Shown here piece after piece: positions 18,406-26,953 of a stretch of 53,244 nucleotides of DNA. The stretch covers positions 1-53,244 of the forward strand of contig JAPCYN010000023.1 in assembly GCA_025941565.1 (NCBI GenBank), read 5' to 3'. The notes beneath the pieces are model-generated. The model saw only the letters and a list, made by a program, of their open reading frames with translations, did no database searches and was not told the origin of the DNA. Numbering within the stretch: the stretch's first letter is position 1; each line of letters begins with the position of its first letter. This DNA is from Legionella sp. 515359. Its GTDB lineage: Bacteria; Pseudomonadota; Gammaproteobacteria; Legionellales; Legionellaceae. A program made the translations under genes and the position numbers.

Positions 18406-18909
18406 ATGTTAAATTTAATGGGCTGGGATGAAATAAGTGAAATATTAGATTTTAACGATGAAGCAGGAGATGAAAATTATCTTTCAGGGATCATTGAACG
18501 AACAATAAGTAAATATCGAGAACGTCCCGGTTTTTTTACTCCATATCAAAAAGGTAAGGAATTTGCAGGCGAATTACTGGCGCCAATCTGGTATCCTGTA
18601 GCTTCTGCAATCGGTACAGCCTTTATGGCATTTACCGCAGTTGTTGCCACTTGTTACTTCGTTGGATTCATGTTACTTGGTCTTTTATCCATCCTAATGA
18701 TGAGTGCCGAGTATCGTAATACGGCATTAGAAGGAGTCACAAGCAGTCTTGCGCTAGTGGGTTTAACACTTCTTGGAACTGCTGCAGGTGCACTGTTGGC
18801 AATTCTTAGTATTCCGCATAGTCTTGTTTCGCTTTGTACTCGTTCAGCCGCGACAGCTGTTTCTGCAACAACTGATTGTTGTGAAGACGAATATCAATTT
18901 ACAATTTAA
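18406..18909 (+). CDS. small membrane protein, orphan, effector-like
   Basis: A 167-residue protein. A charged N-terminal part (about 1-60) is followed by two long hydrophobic stretches, at about 63-100 and 112-145, each able to form one or two helices. The tail is Cys/acidic (DCCEDEYQFTI). The ATG at 18406 follows AGAGAGG at ideal spacing; an ATG at 18379 would add nine residues but has a weaker site. No family is recognised. Proteins of this size with paired hydrophobic stretches and a soluble head are common among Legionella orphan genes. The location between two effector-like genes is the only functional hint. Confidence 0.6.
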   Translation: MLNLMGWDEISEILDFNDEAGDENYLSGIIERTISKYRERPGFFTPYQKGKEFAGELLAPIWYPVASAIGTAFMAFTAVVATCYFVGFMLLGLLSILMMSAEYRNTALEGVTSSLALVGLTLLGTAAGALLAILSIPHSLVSLCTRSAATAVSATTDCCEDEYQFTI

Positions 18910-18921
18910 CTGTGGGATTTA

Positions 18922-19010
18922 ACGTAGCCTGAGTGAAGTGCAGCAAAACTCGAGGAGCCACGCTCATAACCCGGATTCCGCTGTGCTTCATCCGCGCCCT
19001 CCTCCTTGAT
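18922..19010. repeat. full copy of the dispersed palindromic repeat
   Basis: GTAGCCTGAGTGAAGTGCAG on the left and CCCGGATTCCGCTGTGCTTC on the right are imperfect inverted arms. It lies between two plus-strand genes. Confidence 0.7.
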
Positions 19011-19121
19011 TGATCTTTTTATCCAGCACTTCCATCGGGATTAATTTTCAATATAAATCTTGATATTAAAGCATAGAAAAGCGATTATTTTACCTTTTTA
19101 TAATCACAGTTAGGAGCGCGT

Positions 19122-20750
19122 GTGGAACACGAAACCATGGAATTTGATGTAATCATCGTCGGTGCCGGTCCGGCGGGGTTATCTGCCGCGATTAAATTGA
19201 AACAGCTTGCCTTGGCTGCGCAAAAAGAATTGTCTGTTTGTATTTTGGAAAAGGGAGCCCAAATCGGAGCTCATATTCTTTCCGGGGCTGTTTTGGAACC
19301 ACGGAGTCTTAAAGAACTGCTCCCTGATACTTGGCAAGATGCACCGCTTGACACTGCGGTGACTCAAGATCAATTCTATTTTCTCACTCAAAAAAGTGCT
19401 TATAAGCTCCCTACCCCCAAACCCATGCATAATGAAGGCAATTACATTATCAGTCTGGGTGAGCTTTGCATGTTTCTTGCACAACAAGCAGAGTCTTTGG
19501 GATGTGAAATCTATCCTGGTTTTGCTGCAGTAAAAGCACTTTATAATGATCAAAATCAAGTGATTGGGGTTGCAACTGGAAGCGTTGGCCTCGATAAAAA
19601 TAAAGAGAAAACGAATAATTATCAACCTGGAATGCACTTACTTGCCAAACAGACTTTACTCGCCGAAGGATGTCGTGGGCAACTGAGCCAAAGCCTAATG
19701 ACACGCTACCACCTTAGAGATAAAGCAAATCCGCAAACTTACGGCTTGGGGATAAAGGAAATATGGCAGGTCAAAGCAGAACACCATAAACCCGGACAAG
19801 TGATCCATACTGTGGGCTGGCCAATGGATTATGTAACCTATGGTGGTTCATTTATATATCATTTGTCAAAGCAACGCGTTGCCCTTGGTTTTGTAGTAGG
19901 TTTGGATTATAAAAATCCCTGGTTAAATCCTTTTGCAGAATTTCAGCGTTTCAAAACCCACCCATTAGTTCAACCCATTTTAACTGGAGGCGAACGCATC
20001 AGTTATGGTGCACGCGCACTTAATGAGGGTGGATGGCAATCTTTACCCAAACTTACTTTTCCAGGTGGCGCATTAATTGGTGATGCTGCCGGTTTTCTTA
20101 ATGTTCCTAAAATCAAAGGAATACATACTGCAATGCAATCAGGCATGCTTGCAGCAGAAGCATGCTTTGAAGCACTACAGCAAGAAAGCTCAGTCCAATT
20201 TGAATTGACTGGATATCCACAGAAAGTAAAAAACTCCTGGTTGGATAAAGAACTCTATGCGGTACGTAACATAAGACCAGGATTTAAATACGGCTTAATT
20301 CCAGGCTTAATCAATGCAGCTTTTGAAACGTATATTACACATGGCCACTCCCCATGGACCCTGACGAATCATGCCGATAACGATACGTTAATGCCGGCAA
20401 GCAAAGCAAAGAAAATAGATTATCCTAAGCCTGATGGAGTTTTTACTTTTGATAGACTTTCATCTGTCTTTTTATCAAATACCTATCATGAGGAAAATCA
20501 ACCTTGCCATCTCGTCTTGAAGAAGCCTCAATTGGCAATCGATATCAATTTAAAAACCTATGCGTTCCCGGAAGGTCGCTATTGCCCTGCAGGGGTATAT
20601 GAAATTATTGAAGAAGAGCATGGCCCCAGACTGCAAATCAACGCCCAAAACTGCATTCATTGTAAAACATGCGATATCAAAGACCCTCGGCAAAACATAG
20701 TTTGGCATGCACCAGAAGGAGGTGGTGGACCAAATTACTCCGGAATGTAA
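19122..20750 (+). CDS. electron transfer flavoprotein-ubiquinone oxidoreductase
   Basis: Inner-membrane enzyme passing electrons from electron transfer flavoprotein to ubiquinone, linking fatty-acid and amino-acid oxidation to respiration. The 542-residue length is normal. The N-terminal FAD motif VGAGPAGLSAAI, GAHILSGAVLEPRSL and the LIGDAAGFLNVPKIKG region with the ubiquinone-site neighbourhood are present. The C-terminal 4Fe-4S domain has CPAGVYEI and NCIHCKTCDIKDP, with the closing GGGGPNYSGM typical of the family. The start is GTG with TAGGAG six bases upstream. The ETF subunit genes are not adjacent. Confidence 0.95.
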   Translation: MEHETMEFDVIIVGAGPAGLSAAIKLKQLALAAQKELSVCILEKGAQIGAHILSGAVLEPRSLKELLPDTWQDAPLDTAVTQDQFYFLTQKSAYKLPTPKPMHNEGNYIISLGELCMFLAQQAESLGCEIYPGFAAVKALYNDQNQVIGVATGSVGLDKNKEKTNNYQPGMHLLAKQTLLAEGCRGQLSQSLMTRYHLRDKANPQTYGLGIKEIWQVKAEHHKPGQVIHTVGWPMDYVTYGGSFIYHLSKQRVALGFVVGLDYKNPWLNPFAEFQRFKTHPLVQPILTGGERISYGARALNEGGWQSLPKLTFPGGALIGDAAGFLNVPKIKGIHTAMQSGMLAAEACFEALQQESSVQFELTGYPQKVKNSWLDKELYAVRNIRPGFKYGLIPGLINAAFETYITHGHSPWTLTNHADNDTLMPASKAKKIDYPKPDGVFTFDRLSSVFLSNTYHEENQPCHLVLKKPQLAIDINLKTYAFPEGRYCPAGVYEIIEEEHGPRLQINAQNCIHCKTCDIKDPRQNIVWHAPEGGGGPNYSGM

Positions 20751-20760
20751 ATCACAATAA

Positions 20761-20786
20761 CAGGTTGGGTTTTAAAATCCAACCTG
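20761..20786 (+). terminator. terminator hairpin after the ETF-QO gene
   Basis: CAGGTTGG (20761-20768) pairs perfectly with CCAACCTG (20779-20786) over a ten-base loop. An AT-rich tract follows but no clean U-run. Confidence 0.55.
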
Positions 20787-20942
20787 CAAAACACTCATTT
20801 ATTGAGCACTCTTTAAAAAAAAATACCATCATGCTAATGTTTTTTTAATCATTCTCAATCATAATCCACCACACATAAATGAATGAGTGAAAGAGCGCGC
20901 TGAGCTGTTTCGTGACTATTAAAATCATATCAAAGGGTACCT

Positions 20943-22493
20943 ATGTCCAAATTAACGCAAATACATAAAAAAATACTTGCTAATTTAAATGATTATTTAT
21001 CTGACAAAAAAAAAATAGAGTTGTTAGCTGCAAATATTGAACTGTTTGAAGAAATATCTGTTTCTTATTTAAACAAGCTCTTTAAAGAACTCTCTGTTTT
21101 TGATTTTGGAAAAAACAACCACGCTTTATTAATTATTGCAGCCAGCTATCTCCATTATGCATGTGAAAATAAAGAAAATAAAAGTCTTAATGACCTGATT
21201 ATTCTGTTAAATAAAGCGAACAATTGTTTGCAGAGAGTTCTTGATTCCTATAGCATGCTTCCCCCTACTCAGTTAAACGACGAACATGCAGAGCATCTCT
21301 TAATAGCCAACTTTCAATTACATAAAGTCAAATTTCTTAAAGCGGAAATACGACTCTTTTTTATTGAAAAAGAAGTAAAAAATGATTTGCAAAATACAAC
21401 CCTAATAAGAAAAAATTTAATCCATATTATTGATGAATGCGTTCATTTTCAGGGTATTTTAGAGCAACAATACAAAGATTCGCTTCTGAGAGAAAAGCTT
21501 CTAATAAACAATGAACTGTTGCACTCCATCCAAGAAAAGCTTGCCCAAGCAAAAAATTTATTGGACGAGCTACCACAACAACAAACATCGAAGCGTCACT
21601 TATCCGCAACCCTATTGGACGATAAATTCGCTACTCGTGAAAACATAGAAGATACATCTAAAATAAAGAGAAAAAAACCAAACGTAAAAACCAAAAGTAA
21701 ATCAAGTGCAGCAAGCTCAACCCAATCACAACAAATAAATTCTGATGATGGAAGTATAACATCGAGATGGAATGATTTAGTAACTTTAAGCACGGCTGCC
21801 GCTGAGGTAACACCTATGGTAACTCATGATGAACACGTCAGTATTCTTCCATCCATGCCCCACCCTGTTACTGCACCCCAAATTTTTTGGTCGCAACCAA
21901 CTTTACCCCAATCTGCAGAAGACAGTAACAAATTTCTAACCGAGTTAAAAAAATGGGCTAATGTGTATTTCGATATAAAACACTATTACTCTGAAGATAA
22001 AAAAGCCAGGAAATCTCTGGAAAAAATTGCTCATTCTTTACTGTTAGCTGCTGTTACCCTACAACAGGAAAGTTCTGTTTTTAAAGGGCAACAATTCAAC
22101 CCCGTAATTCAAACAGCGGTACAGTTGCTTTTGTTTATCAGTGGAAAGGGAGTACAATCAACTACTGAAGCAATAGAAACATTAAATGAATTATCAAAAT
22201 CCTATGCCCCCCTTTTAAAACCATTCATACGTACATTTATTCATGTTGCACCGGAAAAATTAATCAGTCACCTAAGGATGCAATTTGCCTCTAAAGGTCC
22301 CTCTAATATTTCTTTTCTTGACTTAGAAACGCAGGAAATCGTTGAGCAATTATTTAAACATTTTGAAACATTATTAACTGCTGATGATTATGAAAAGGTA
22401 ACGAAATGCTGCCTTGATTGTCTAATAAAAGCACATGATAAGTTAATTGAACAAAATGCGGCTCAACCTCTATATTCCAGCTGGTTAAACTAA
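20943..22493 (+). CDS. orphan helical protein with a basic nuclear-localisation-like patch, effector-like
   Basis: A 516-residue soluble protein with no signal peptide. The N-terminal half (about 1-225) is predicted helical and partly coiled coil. A low-complexity Lys/Ser linker follows at about 238-275, beginning KIKRKKPNVKTKSKSS, which reads as a bipartite nuclear localisation signal. After a Pro/Thr-rich joint, a second helical domain (about 325-516) completes the protein. No enzymatic motif is recognised. AAGGG lies five bases before the ATG. Architecture and location suggest a Dot/Icm substrate, possibly one acting in the host nucleus; both points are inference. Confidence 0.6.
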   Translation: MSKLTQIHKKILANLNDYLSDKKKIELLAANIELFEEISVSYLNKLFKELSVFDFGKNNHALLIIAASYLHYACENKENKSLNDLIILLNKANNCLQRVLDSYSMLPPTQLNDEHAEHLLIANFQLHKVKFLKAEIRLFFIEKEVKNDLQNTTLIRKNLIHIIDECVHFQGILEQQYKDSLLREKLLINNELLHSIQEKLAQAKNLLDELPQQQTSKRHLSATLLDDKFATRENIEDTSKIKRKKPNVKTKSKSSAASSTQSQQINSDDGSITSRWNDLVTLSTAAAEVTPMVTHDEHVSILPSMPHPVTAPQIFWSQPTLPQSAEDSNKFLTELKKWANVYFDIKHYYSEDKKARKSLEKIAHSLLLAAVTLQQESSVFKGQQFNPVIQTAVQLLLFISGKGVQSTTEAIETLNELSKSYAPLLKPFIRTFIHVAPEKLISHLRMQFASKGPSNISFLDLETQEIVEQLFKHFETLLTADDYEKVTKCCLDCLIKAHDKLIEQNAAQPLYSSWLN

Positions 22494-22505
22494 TTACCGA
22501 AGTTT

Positions 22506-22575
22506 GGTGAAGCGGAGTAGTGATTAATTCGTCTGGGTAAATTCACTCAGAACACTCCGCTTCACCTGGATTTTT
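22506..22575. terminator. repeat copy acting as terminator between convergent genes
   Basis: GGTGAAGCGGAGT (22506-22518) and ACTCCGCTTCACC (22554-22566) form a perfect 13-bp inverted repeat, followed by GGATTTTTTC. It is a copy of the dispersed repeat family. Confidence 0.75.
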
Positions 22576-22593
22576 TCAGACTAATTGCGACGT

Positions 22594-23178
22594 TTAGGGT
22601 GATAATCGTTGTACATTCCATTCATTATTTTTTAAAACATATTCCCAAACATCAGACAGTTCATCCTGTTGGTATGCATAAAATACCATGCGTTCAGGTT
22701 GGATACGGAAACCACAATATTCAGGGCTTAAAGGGATTGATTTATTGAGAAATGAATTCTCTATCTTCTGGCGTTTTTGCTCAAGAATTTCTTTATTCTC
22801 AATTAATTGCATTGAAGTAGGAGCATAGCTTAAAAAACGAATCTGTGCCCATTGCGGATAGCTGTCCCAATAATTTTTAGTCTCCGATTGACTGAGAAAC
22901 AGAGCCTTACCTTCAATAATTACTTCTCGGTGCAAAAGTTCCAGCCAGAAAACGAGACTTACCTGAGGATTATTTTTTAATTCACTTACTTTACGGGTTC
23001 TCTTTTGTGTAAAAAATAAAATTCCTTCATCCGAAATTGCACGAATAGCAACAACTCGACTATGTGGAGCCCCGTCTAATGAAGTAGATGATAAAACTGC
23101 ATGGCTTGGGTTAGGTGCTCCAGCCTCTCGTTCGCTTGCCAACCAAAGACTCAGTTCAATGATAGGATTTGTTTGCAT
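22594..23178 (-). CDS. PdxH-like flavin-binding protein with altered substrate site
   Basis: A 194-residue member of the pyridoxamine-5'-phosphate oxidase fold family; true PdxH oxidises PNP/PMP to PLP with FMN. The fold landmarks are present: SRVVAIRAISDEGILFFTQKRTRK, NPQVSLVFW, a C-terminal GFRIQPERMVFY and the final VQRLSP. By alignment from memory with E. coli PdxH, several PLP-site residues are changed. Arg133 becomes Tyr107 and Ser137 becomes Ala111. The RLHDR motif with Arg197/His199 becomes ELSDV, and Lys72 becomes Arg46. The N-terminal extension of PdxH is also missing. The ATG at 23178 has GGGGT upstream and is preferred to a TTG at 23202. It may be PdxH with unusual residues or a related oxidoreductase. 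Confidence 0.75.
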   Translation of the reverse strand: MQTNPIIELSLWLASEREAGAPNPSHAVLSSTSLDGAPHSRVVAIRAISDEGILFFTQKRTRKVSELKNNPQVSLVFWLELLHREVIIEGKALFLSQSETKNYWDSYPQWAQIRFLSYAPTSMQLIENKEILEQKRQKIENSFLNKSIPLSPEYCGFRIQPERMVFYAYQQDELSDVWEYVLKNNEWNVQRLSP

Positions 23179-23331
23179 CACCTGATACCCCACTAATGTC
23201 AAGCATCATTGCCATAAGATACTCCATAAGTTCAATGACTATTAAAAAAACTACTTATTATATGCTAAACTCCAGGTTGATTTGGCGTACAGGACGTAAA
23301 AAACATTTCATTACTCTTTAGGATGACAAAT

Positions 23332-24453
23332 ATGTTTAATTCGTTCCACTTAAAAGGCGTAGAGGCTTTTCACAAAGGTGAATACGTACAAGCTAAAAAA
23401 CTGCTTCTCCAAGCAATCAACCAGAATCCTGAAGTTCCAGAAACCTACTATTTTTTAGGAAAAGCCTGTTTCTTATCTGATGAAAAAAGAGAATCTGTTT
23501 TTTATTTAAATCAGTTTATTGAATTAACCATGAATGTAAAAAATCAGGAAAATAGGTCCTACGCTTTTGATCTCCTAGGGCAATGTTATGCTGCTGACAA
23601 TAAAAATGAGATAGCCGTCACGTGTTACCTTGCCGCCATAGAAATTGACCTTTATTGTGTTTCAGCACGACATAATTTGGGGTTAATTTATATGAAACTG
23701 GCCCAAGAGCATCTGAATTCACATCTGGAAAACTGTTCCATTTTGCTTCAAAATGCTCGCATTGCCCTTAATTCAGCATTGGATATATGTAGTGATAATC
23801 CTATGCTGTTGCATTCAGTTGCCAGCTGGTATGAACAATATATCGATCTTCTTAAAAAATTAGTCGAAAAAAAACCTACTCAAGAAAACATTCGTCTAAA
23901 CTTTATGTGTGCAATTCATTATTATCACGAAGCCTTAGCTCACTGTCATAAAGAGGACGTATCACTTAAAAAAATAATCACAGAAAATCTTACCGAGTGC
24001 TATGCCCAATTTGGACATCATCTGTACCAAAGCGAAGAATATAAAAAAGCGCAGGAATTATATTCGTTAACGCTTGAGCTGGATCAAAATCATATTCCTG
24101 TACTCAATCAAATAGGGATGTGTTCATTCAAACAAGAGATGTACCCAGAAGCAAGGAACAAATTTGCAACGATTCTTGAGCGAACCGACGACACACAAGA
24201 TCAAGCGGATGCCCACTTAAATATAGCCTGTTGCTATCGACTTGAAAAAAATTGGGATGAAGCTGAAAAGTCGCTCGGTGAAGCAAGAAAATTAGCACCT
24301 CATGATCCGAGCATCGATGAGGAAGCTGAGAAGTTAAAGCAAGCAAAATCTCAAGCATCACTTGCTGCGACAGACCAAGCCTTTTTTGGCCTAAAATTGA
24401 ATAAAACTCCTTCTTTGCCATCCCAGAATACAGATCGCTTGCAGTTCCATTAA
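23332..24453 (+). CDS. tetratricopeptide repeat protein
   Basis: A 373-residue soluble protein built of TPR units. Examples are GVEAFHKGEYVQAKKLLLQA, YAFDLLGQCYAADNKNEIA, YAQFGHHLYQSEEYKKAQEL and ADAHLNIACCYRLEKNWDEAE, giving about seven or eight repeats. TPR proteins act as protein-protein scaffolds. The final 50 residues are non-repeat and polar. The ATG at 23332 has TAGGA at good spacing, while the ATG at 23323 sits right on the site. It is divergent from the PdxH-like gene. It could be a cytosolic scaffold or a translocated protein, and nothing in the sequence decides this. Confidence 0.75.
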   Translation: MFNSFHLKGVEAFHKGEYVQAKKLLLQAINQNPEVPETYYFLGKACFLSDEKRESVFYLNQFIELTMNVKNQENRSYAFDLLGQCYAADNKNEIAVTCYLAAIEIDLYCVSARHNLGLIYMKLAQEHLNSHLENCSILLQNARIALNSALDICSDNPMLLHSVASWYEQYIDLLKKLVEKKPTQENIRLNFMCAIHYYHEALAHCHKEDVSLKKIITENLTECYAQFGHHLYQSEEYKKAQELYSLTLELDQNHIPVLNQIGMCSFKQEMYPEARNKFATILERTDDTQDQADAHLNIACCYRLEKNWDEAEKSLGEARKLAPHDPSIDEEAEKLKQAKSQASLAATDQAFFGLKLNKTPSLPSQNTDRLQFH

Positions 24454-24462
24454 AACATCACA

Positions 24463-24535
24463 TAGCCAGGATGAAGCAAAGTGAACCACGGTATTTAACC
24501 CGAGTTCCGCTTCGCTTCACGCATCCTACAATTCT
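24463..24535. repeat. full copy of the dispersed palindromic repeat
   Basis: ATAGCCAGGATGAAGCAAAG on the left and TTCCGCTTCGCTTCACGCAT with CCTAC on the right are imperfect inverted arms. It lies between the convergent TPR gene and the DUF1566-like gene. Confidence 0.7.
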
Positions 24536-24572
24536 TTAAAGTCCTTTACGTGACCTTATAGAAAGAGAAGAG

Positions 24573-26414
24573 CTAAAAGGTTAACGCTCGAGAACAGCGC
24601 ACTCCAAGACGACCACTCTTAAAGTTAGAGAATTGAATGCTGCCACCAGTACTGAAGTACTCGTTCCACGCTTGGTTCTGTGCGACGCTCGAGACCTCGC
24701 TGGAACTCCAGTAGCGCCCCGCAAGACAATTAATCCCACCTGGTGGAGAGCATGAAGTACTTGGTGTTGTTGCGTTTGGGTCTCCAATCAAGAAAGAAAG
24801 GTTCTCTAGCATGTTTTGCGTTCCCGCAGGACAAGTGACAGTGGCATTAACCGCGTCCATCTCGCAAATTGCAGGCAAATACCAGTCCGAATAGCTATTA
24901 ATCGTTGCCGTGCATAACCCCGTTGCGTAATAGGTTAATAGCGTGGGGCCGTTCGATGCAGTGAATGGAGGAGTTCCTAAAACTTCATAATGAGTTATAA
25001 GTTCATTATAGAAAGTTAAAATATTGTCTGTATTACACAGCCCATCGGAACTTCCATTACATGCTTTAAAGGACAAGCTGGTAAACGGATTTGTGTTGGT
25101 GTAGGTTAATGAAAAAAAGCTTTGGAAACCAGAAAATGTTGGTGAGGAGCTCAATGTAGTTGACAGTTCACCAATCCCAGGAAGTTGATCGTAACTCACA
25201 TCTACTGAAGCACCACTATTTCCATTCGAGCTCCAAATAATACTAGTAGCCTGAGAGCCCGAACCAATGTAAGGCGCTGCCTGGTCAACCAACGATGCCA
25301 CTTTACCGCCAATACTGCCAGTGCATGGAGTTGACGTGCATCCTTGTGTATCGTCTACTGAATAAAGAAAACCGCCTTGATACTGACAACCATAGCCTAA
25401 TACATAAGTATTGACCTGGCTGGAAAGGCCTCCATCCGCTGTAATAGTTACAGTACCTGCAGCAGGTTGTGTGCCCGAAGTACAGGGGGTATTACTTACA
25501 TCAGAGCTTGCTACAATGCCCGGGGTCAAGGTAATTGTGCATGAGTCACCAGCATTGAGTGTACTGCTGCAAGTGTTATCGGTAATGCTGGTTCCTGAAG
25601 GAAATCCCGAAGTGTTTACAGATACATTGGCAGCACTTATTGACCCCGTATTTTGAATAATAATCTGCCTTGAGTTGCCTGTGAGCGCTGCATTTTTTGT
25701 GGCAGTGCATAAGGAAGACGGCTGGCAGTTGATTGACAGTGCGATCGTCGAGACATTTGGGGTAAGTGTCGCTGAGCCAAAAGTCACATTCACACTGTGA
25801 TTGGCAGTAATGTTAGTTAGCTGATAGTTCGTACCCCCTGTTTGCGCCAAACTACCATCCACCAGCCATTGATTGACACCATAACCGACATCAGGTGTTG
25901 CGGTGAATGTTATTGTCGCGCCCGAATTTACTACTTGTGCAGTGCCAGGGCTAATCGAGCCATTAGGTCCTGCAGAAGGAGTCACTGTGTAGCTCTGGAC
26001 AGGCGGCTGTTGAGTCAGGTGAATTACCAAACTGTTTATCTGACTTGGCTGATAACACTGCAGCTGATTTGCTTTATCGCATAACACAGGGCCACCTGTC
26101 ACATCACCTGTCAGGGCACTGCCAGTAATATTAAGGATTAAGGTGCATGATTGGTGATACCCCAAAGGTGAAATACAGCCTGATGCTGTAATTCCCTGGA
26201 TAGGTTTCATCTGTAATGTGTGCGCTTTGTGTGATTGGTTAGTAACTGTGTATTTGATGGTTGCTGTTCCAGTTGTACTCACCACAACCGAAGGTGGATA
26301 TCCTGGAACCGACGCAAATGTCCACACGGGCATTCCTGCATGGGCTGTAGTCATTAGCGCCACCAATCCAGAGATACCCATGAGGATTGGGTTTCTTAAA
26401 TGCTTTTTATTCAT
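24573..26414 (-). CDS. large secreted protein with repeat domain and C-terminal DUF1566-like domain
   Basis: A 613-residue exported protein. The signal peptide (about 1-27) ends AHA-G. Next are a beta-rich N-terminal region and an InlB-B/'bacterial repeat' type unit (about 140-215: SAGPNGSISPGTA, TFTATPDVGYGVNQWLVDG, NHSVNVTFG). A Cys-rich middle follows. The C-terminus has a GRYWSSSE motif, an AWNEYF segment and the closing GVRCSRA, as in DUF1566/Lcl-like domains that bind host glycans or matrix. Base composition is near 50% GC, clearly above its neighbours, suggesting acquisition. ATG 26414 has TAGGA eight bases upstream. Surface adhesion is the likely role, by analogy only. Confidence 0.7.
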   Translation of the reverse strand: MNKKHLRNPILMGISGLVALMTTAHAGMPVWTFASVPGYPPSVVVSTTGTATIKYTVTNQSHKAHTLQMKPIQGITASGCISPLGYHQSCTLILNITGSALTGDVTGGPVLCDKANQLQCYQPSQINSLVIHLTQQPPVQSYTVTPSAGPNGSISPGTAQVVNSGATITFTATPDVGYGVNQWLVDGSLAQTGGTNYQLTNITANHSVNVTFGSATLTPNVSTIALSINCQPSSLCTATKNAALTGNSRQIIIQNTGSISAANVSVNTSGFPSGTSITDNTCSSTLNAGDSCTITLTPGIVASSDVSNTPCTSGTQPAAGTVTITADGGLSSQVNTYVLGYGCQYQGGFLYSVDDTQGCTSTPCTGSIGGKVASLVDQAAPYIGSGSQATSIIWSSNGNSGASVDVSYDQLPGIGELSTTLSSSPTFSGFQSFFSLTYTNTNPFTSLSFKACNGSSDGLCNTDNILTFYNELITHYEVLGTPPFTASNGPTLLTYYATGLCTATINSYSDWYLPAICEMDAVNATVTCPAGTQNMLENLSFLIGDPNATTPSTSCSPPGGINCLAGRYWSSSEVSSVAQNQAWNEYFSTGGSIQFSNFKSGRLGVRCSRALTF

Positions 26415-26478
26415 GTCCATGTCCTAATATAAAGATAAGTGTAATTAAACAGAACGCCATCTACACTGATTTCTAGTG

Positions 26479-26597
26479 ATGGTTTCTCTTTTGGTAATCA
26501 TTAGCAACCTTTATTGATATCTAATTAAGTGATTCACTCCCTGCATTAGCAATCCCTGTACTTTTACTTCCAGCATTATTCAGCATTGAGAAACCAT
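26479..26597 (-). other. long-range inverted repeat in the 5' region of the DUF1566-like gene
   Basis: ATGGTTTCTC (26479-26488) and GAGAAACCAT (26588-26597) are perfectly complementary across 99 bases. The interior has the direct repeat CATTAGCAA twice (near 26498 and 26544). On the minus strand this would be a folded leader or a small RNA with several GGA motifs. Confidence 0.4.
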
Positions 26598-26832
26598 TCC
26601 AAATCATGATGTTTCATTGGTAATTCTAAAGCAAGATTTATTTAGCCAATTTATTATAAATTAAATATAATCAGTGTGTTATAACTTATTAAGTAGATTT
26701 TAGACGGCCTATATTAAAAAGAGAAGTAAGTTATTAAAAACACTTACTCATACCCAGCTCTGAACAATCCGTCATTTTGCTTTTTTTCATCTTGAAATTG
26801 GGTAGCGTATTTTTTATTTGATTTATTATACA

Positions 26833-26939
26833 ACGCCCCTAAAGTTTTTTATTATCTCTGAACCCAAAACTCCCTCTCCCACACCAGGAATGGGATAGTG
26901 GTGTGAACGATACAGAAGTAATAAAAATTTTAGGGGCGT
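26833..26939. mobile_element. 107-bp element with 23-bp terminal inverted repeats (MITE-like)
   Basis: The left end ACGCCCCTAAAGTTTTTTAT (to 26855) and the right end ATAAAAATTTTAGGGGCGT (26917-26939) are near-perfect inverted repeats of about 23 bases. The core contains a nested CACACCA/TGGTGTG palindrome. It has no coding capacity. No obvious target-site duplication is visible. It may be a miniature inverted-repeat element or a long hairpin. Confidence 0.55.
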
Positions 26940-26953
26940 AGCATTTAATTTAT

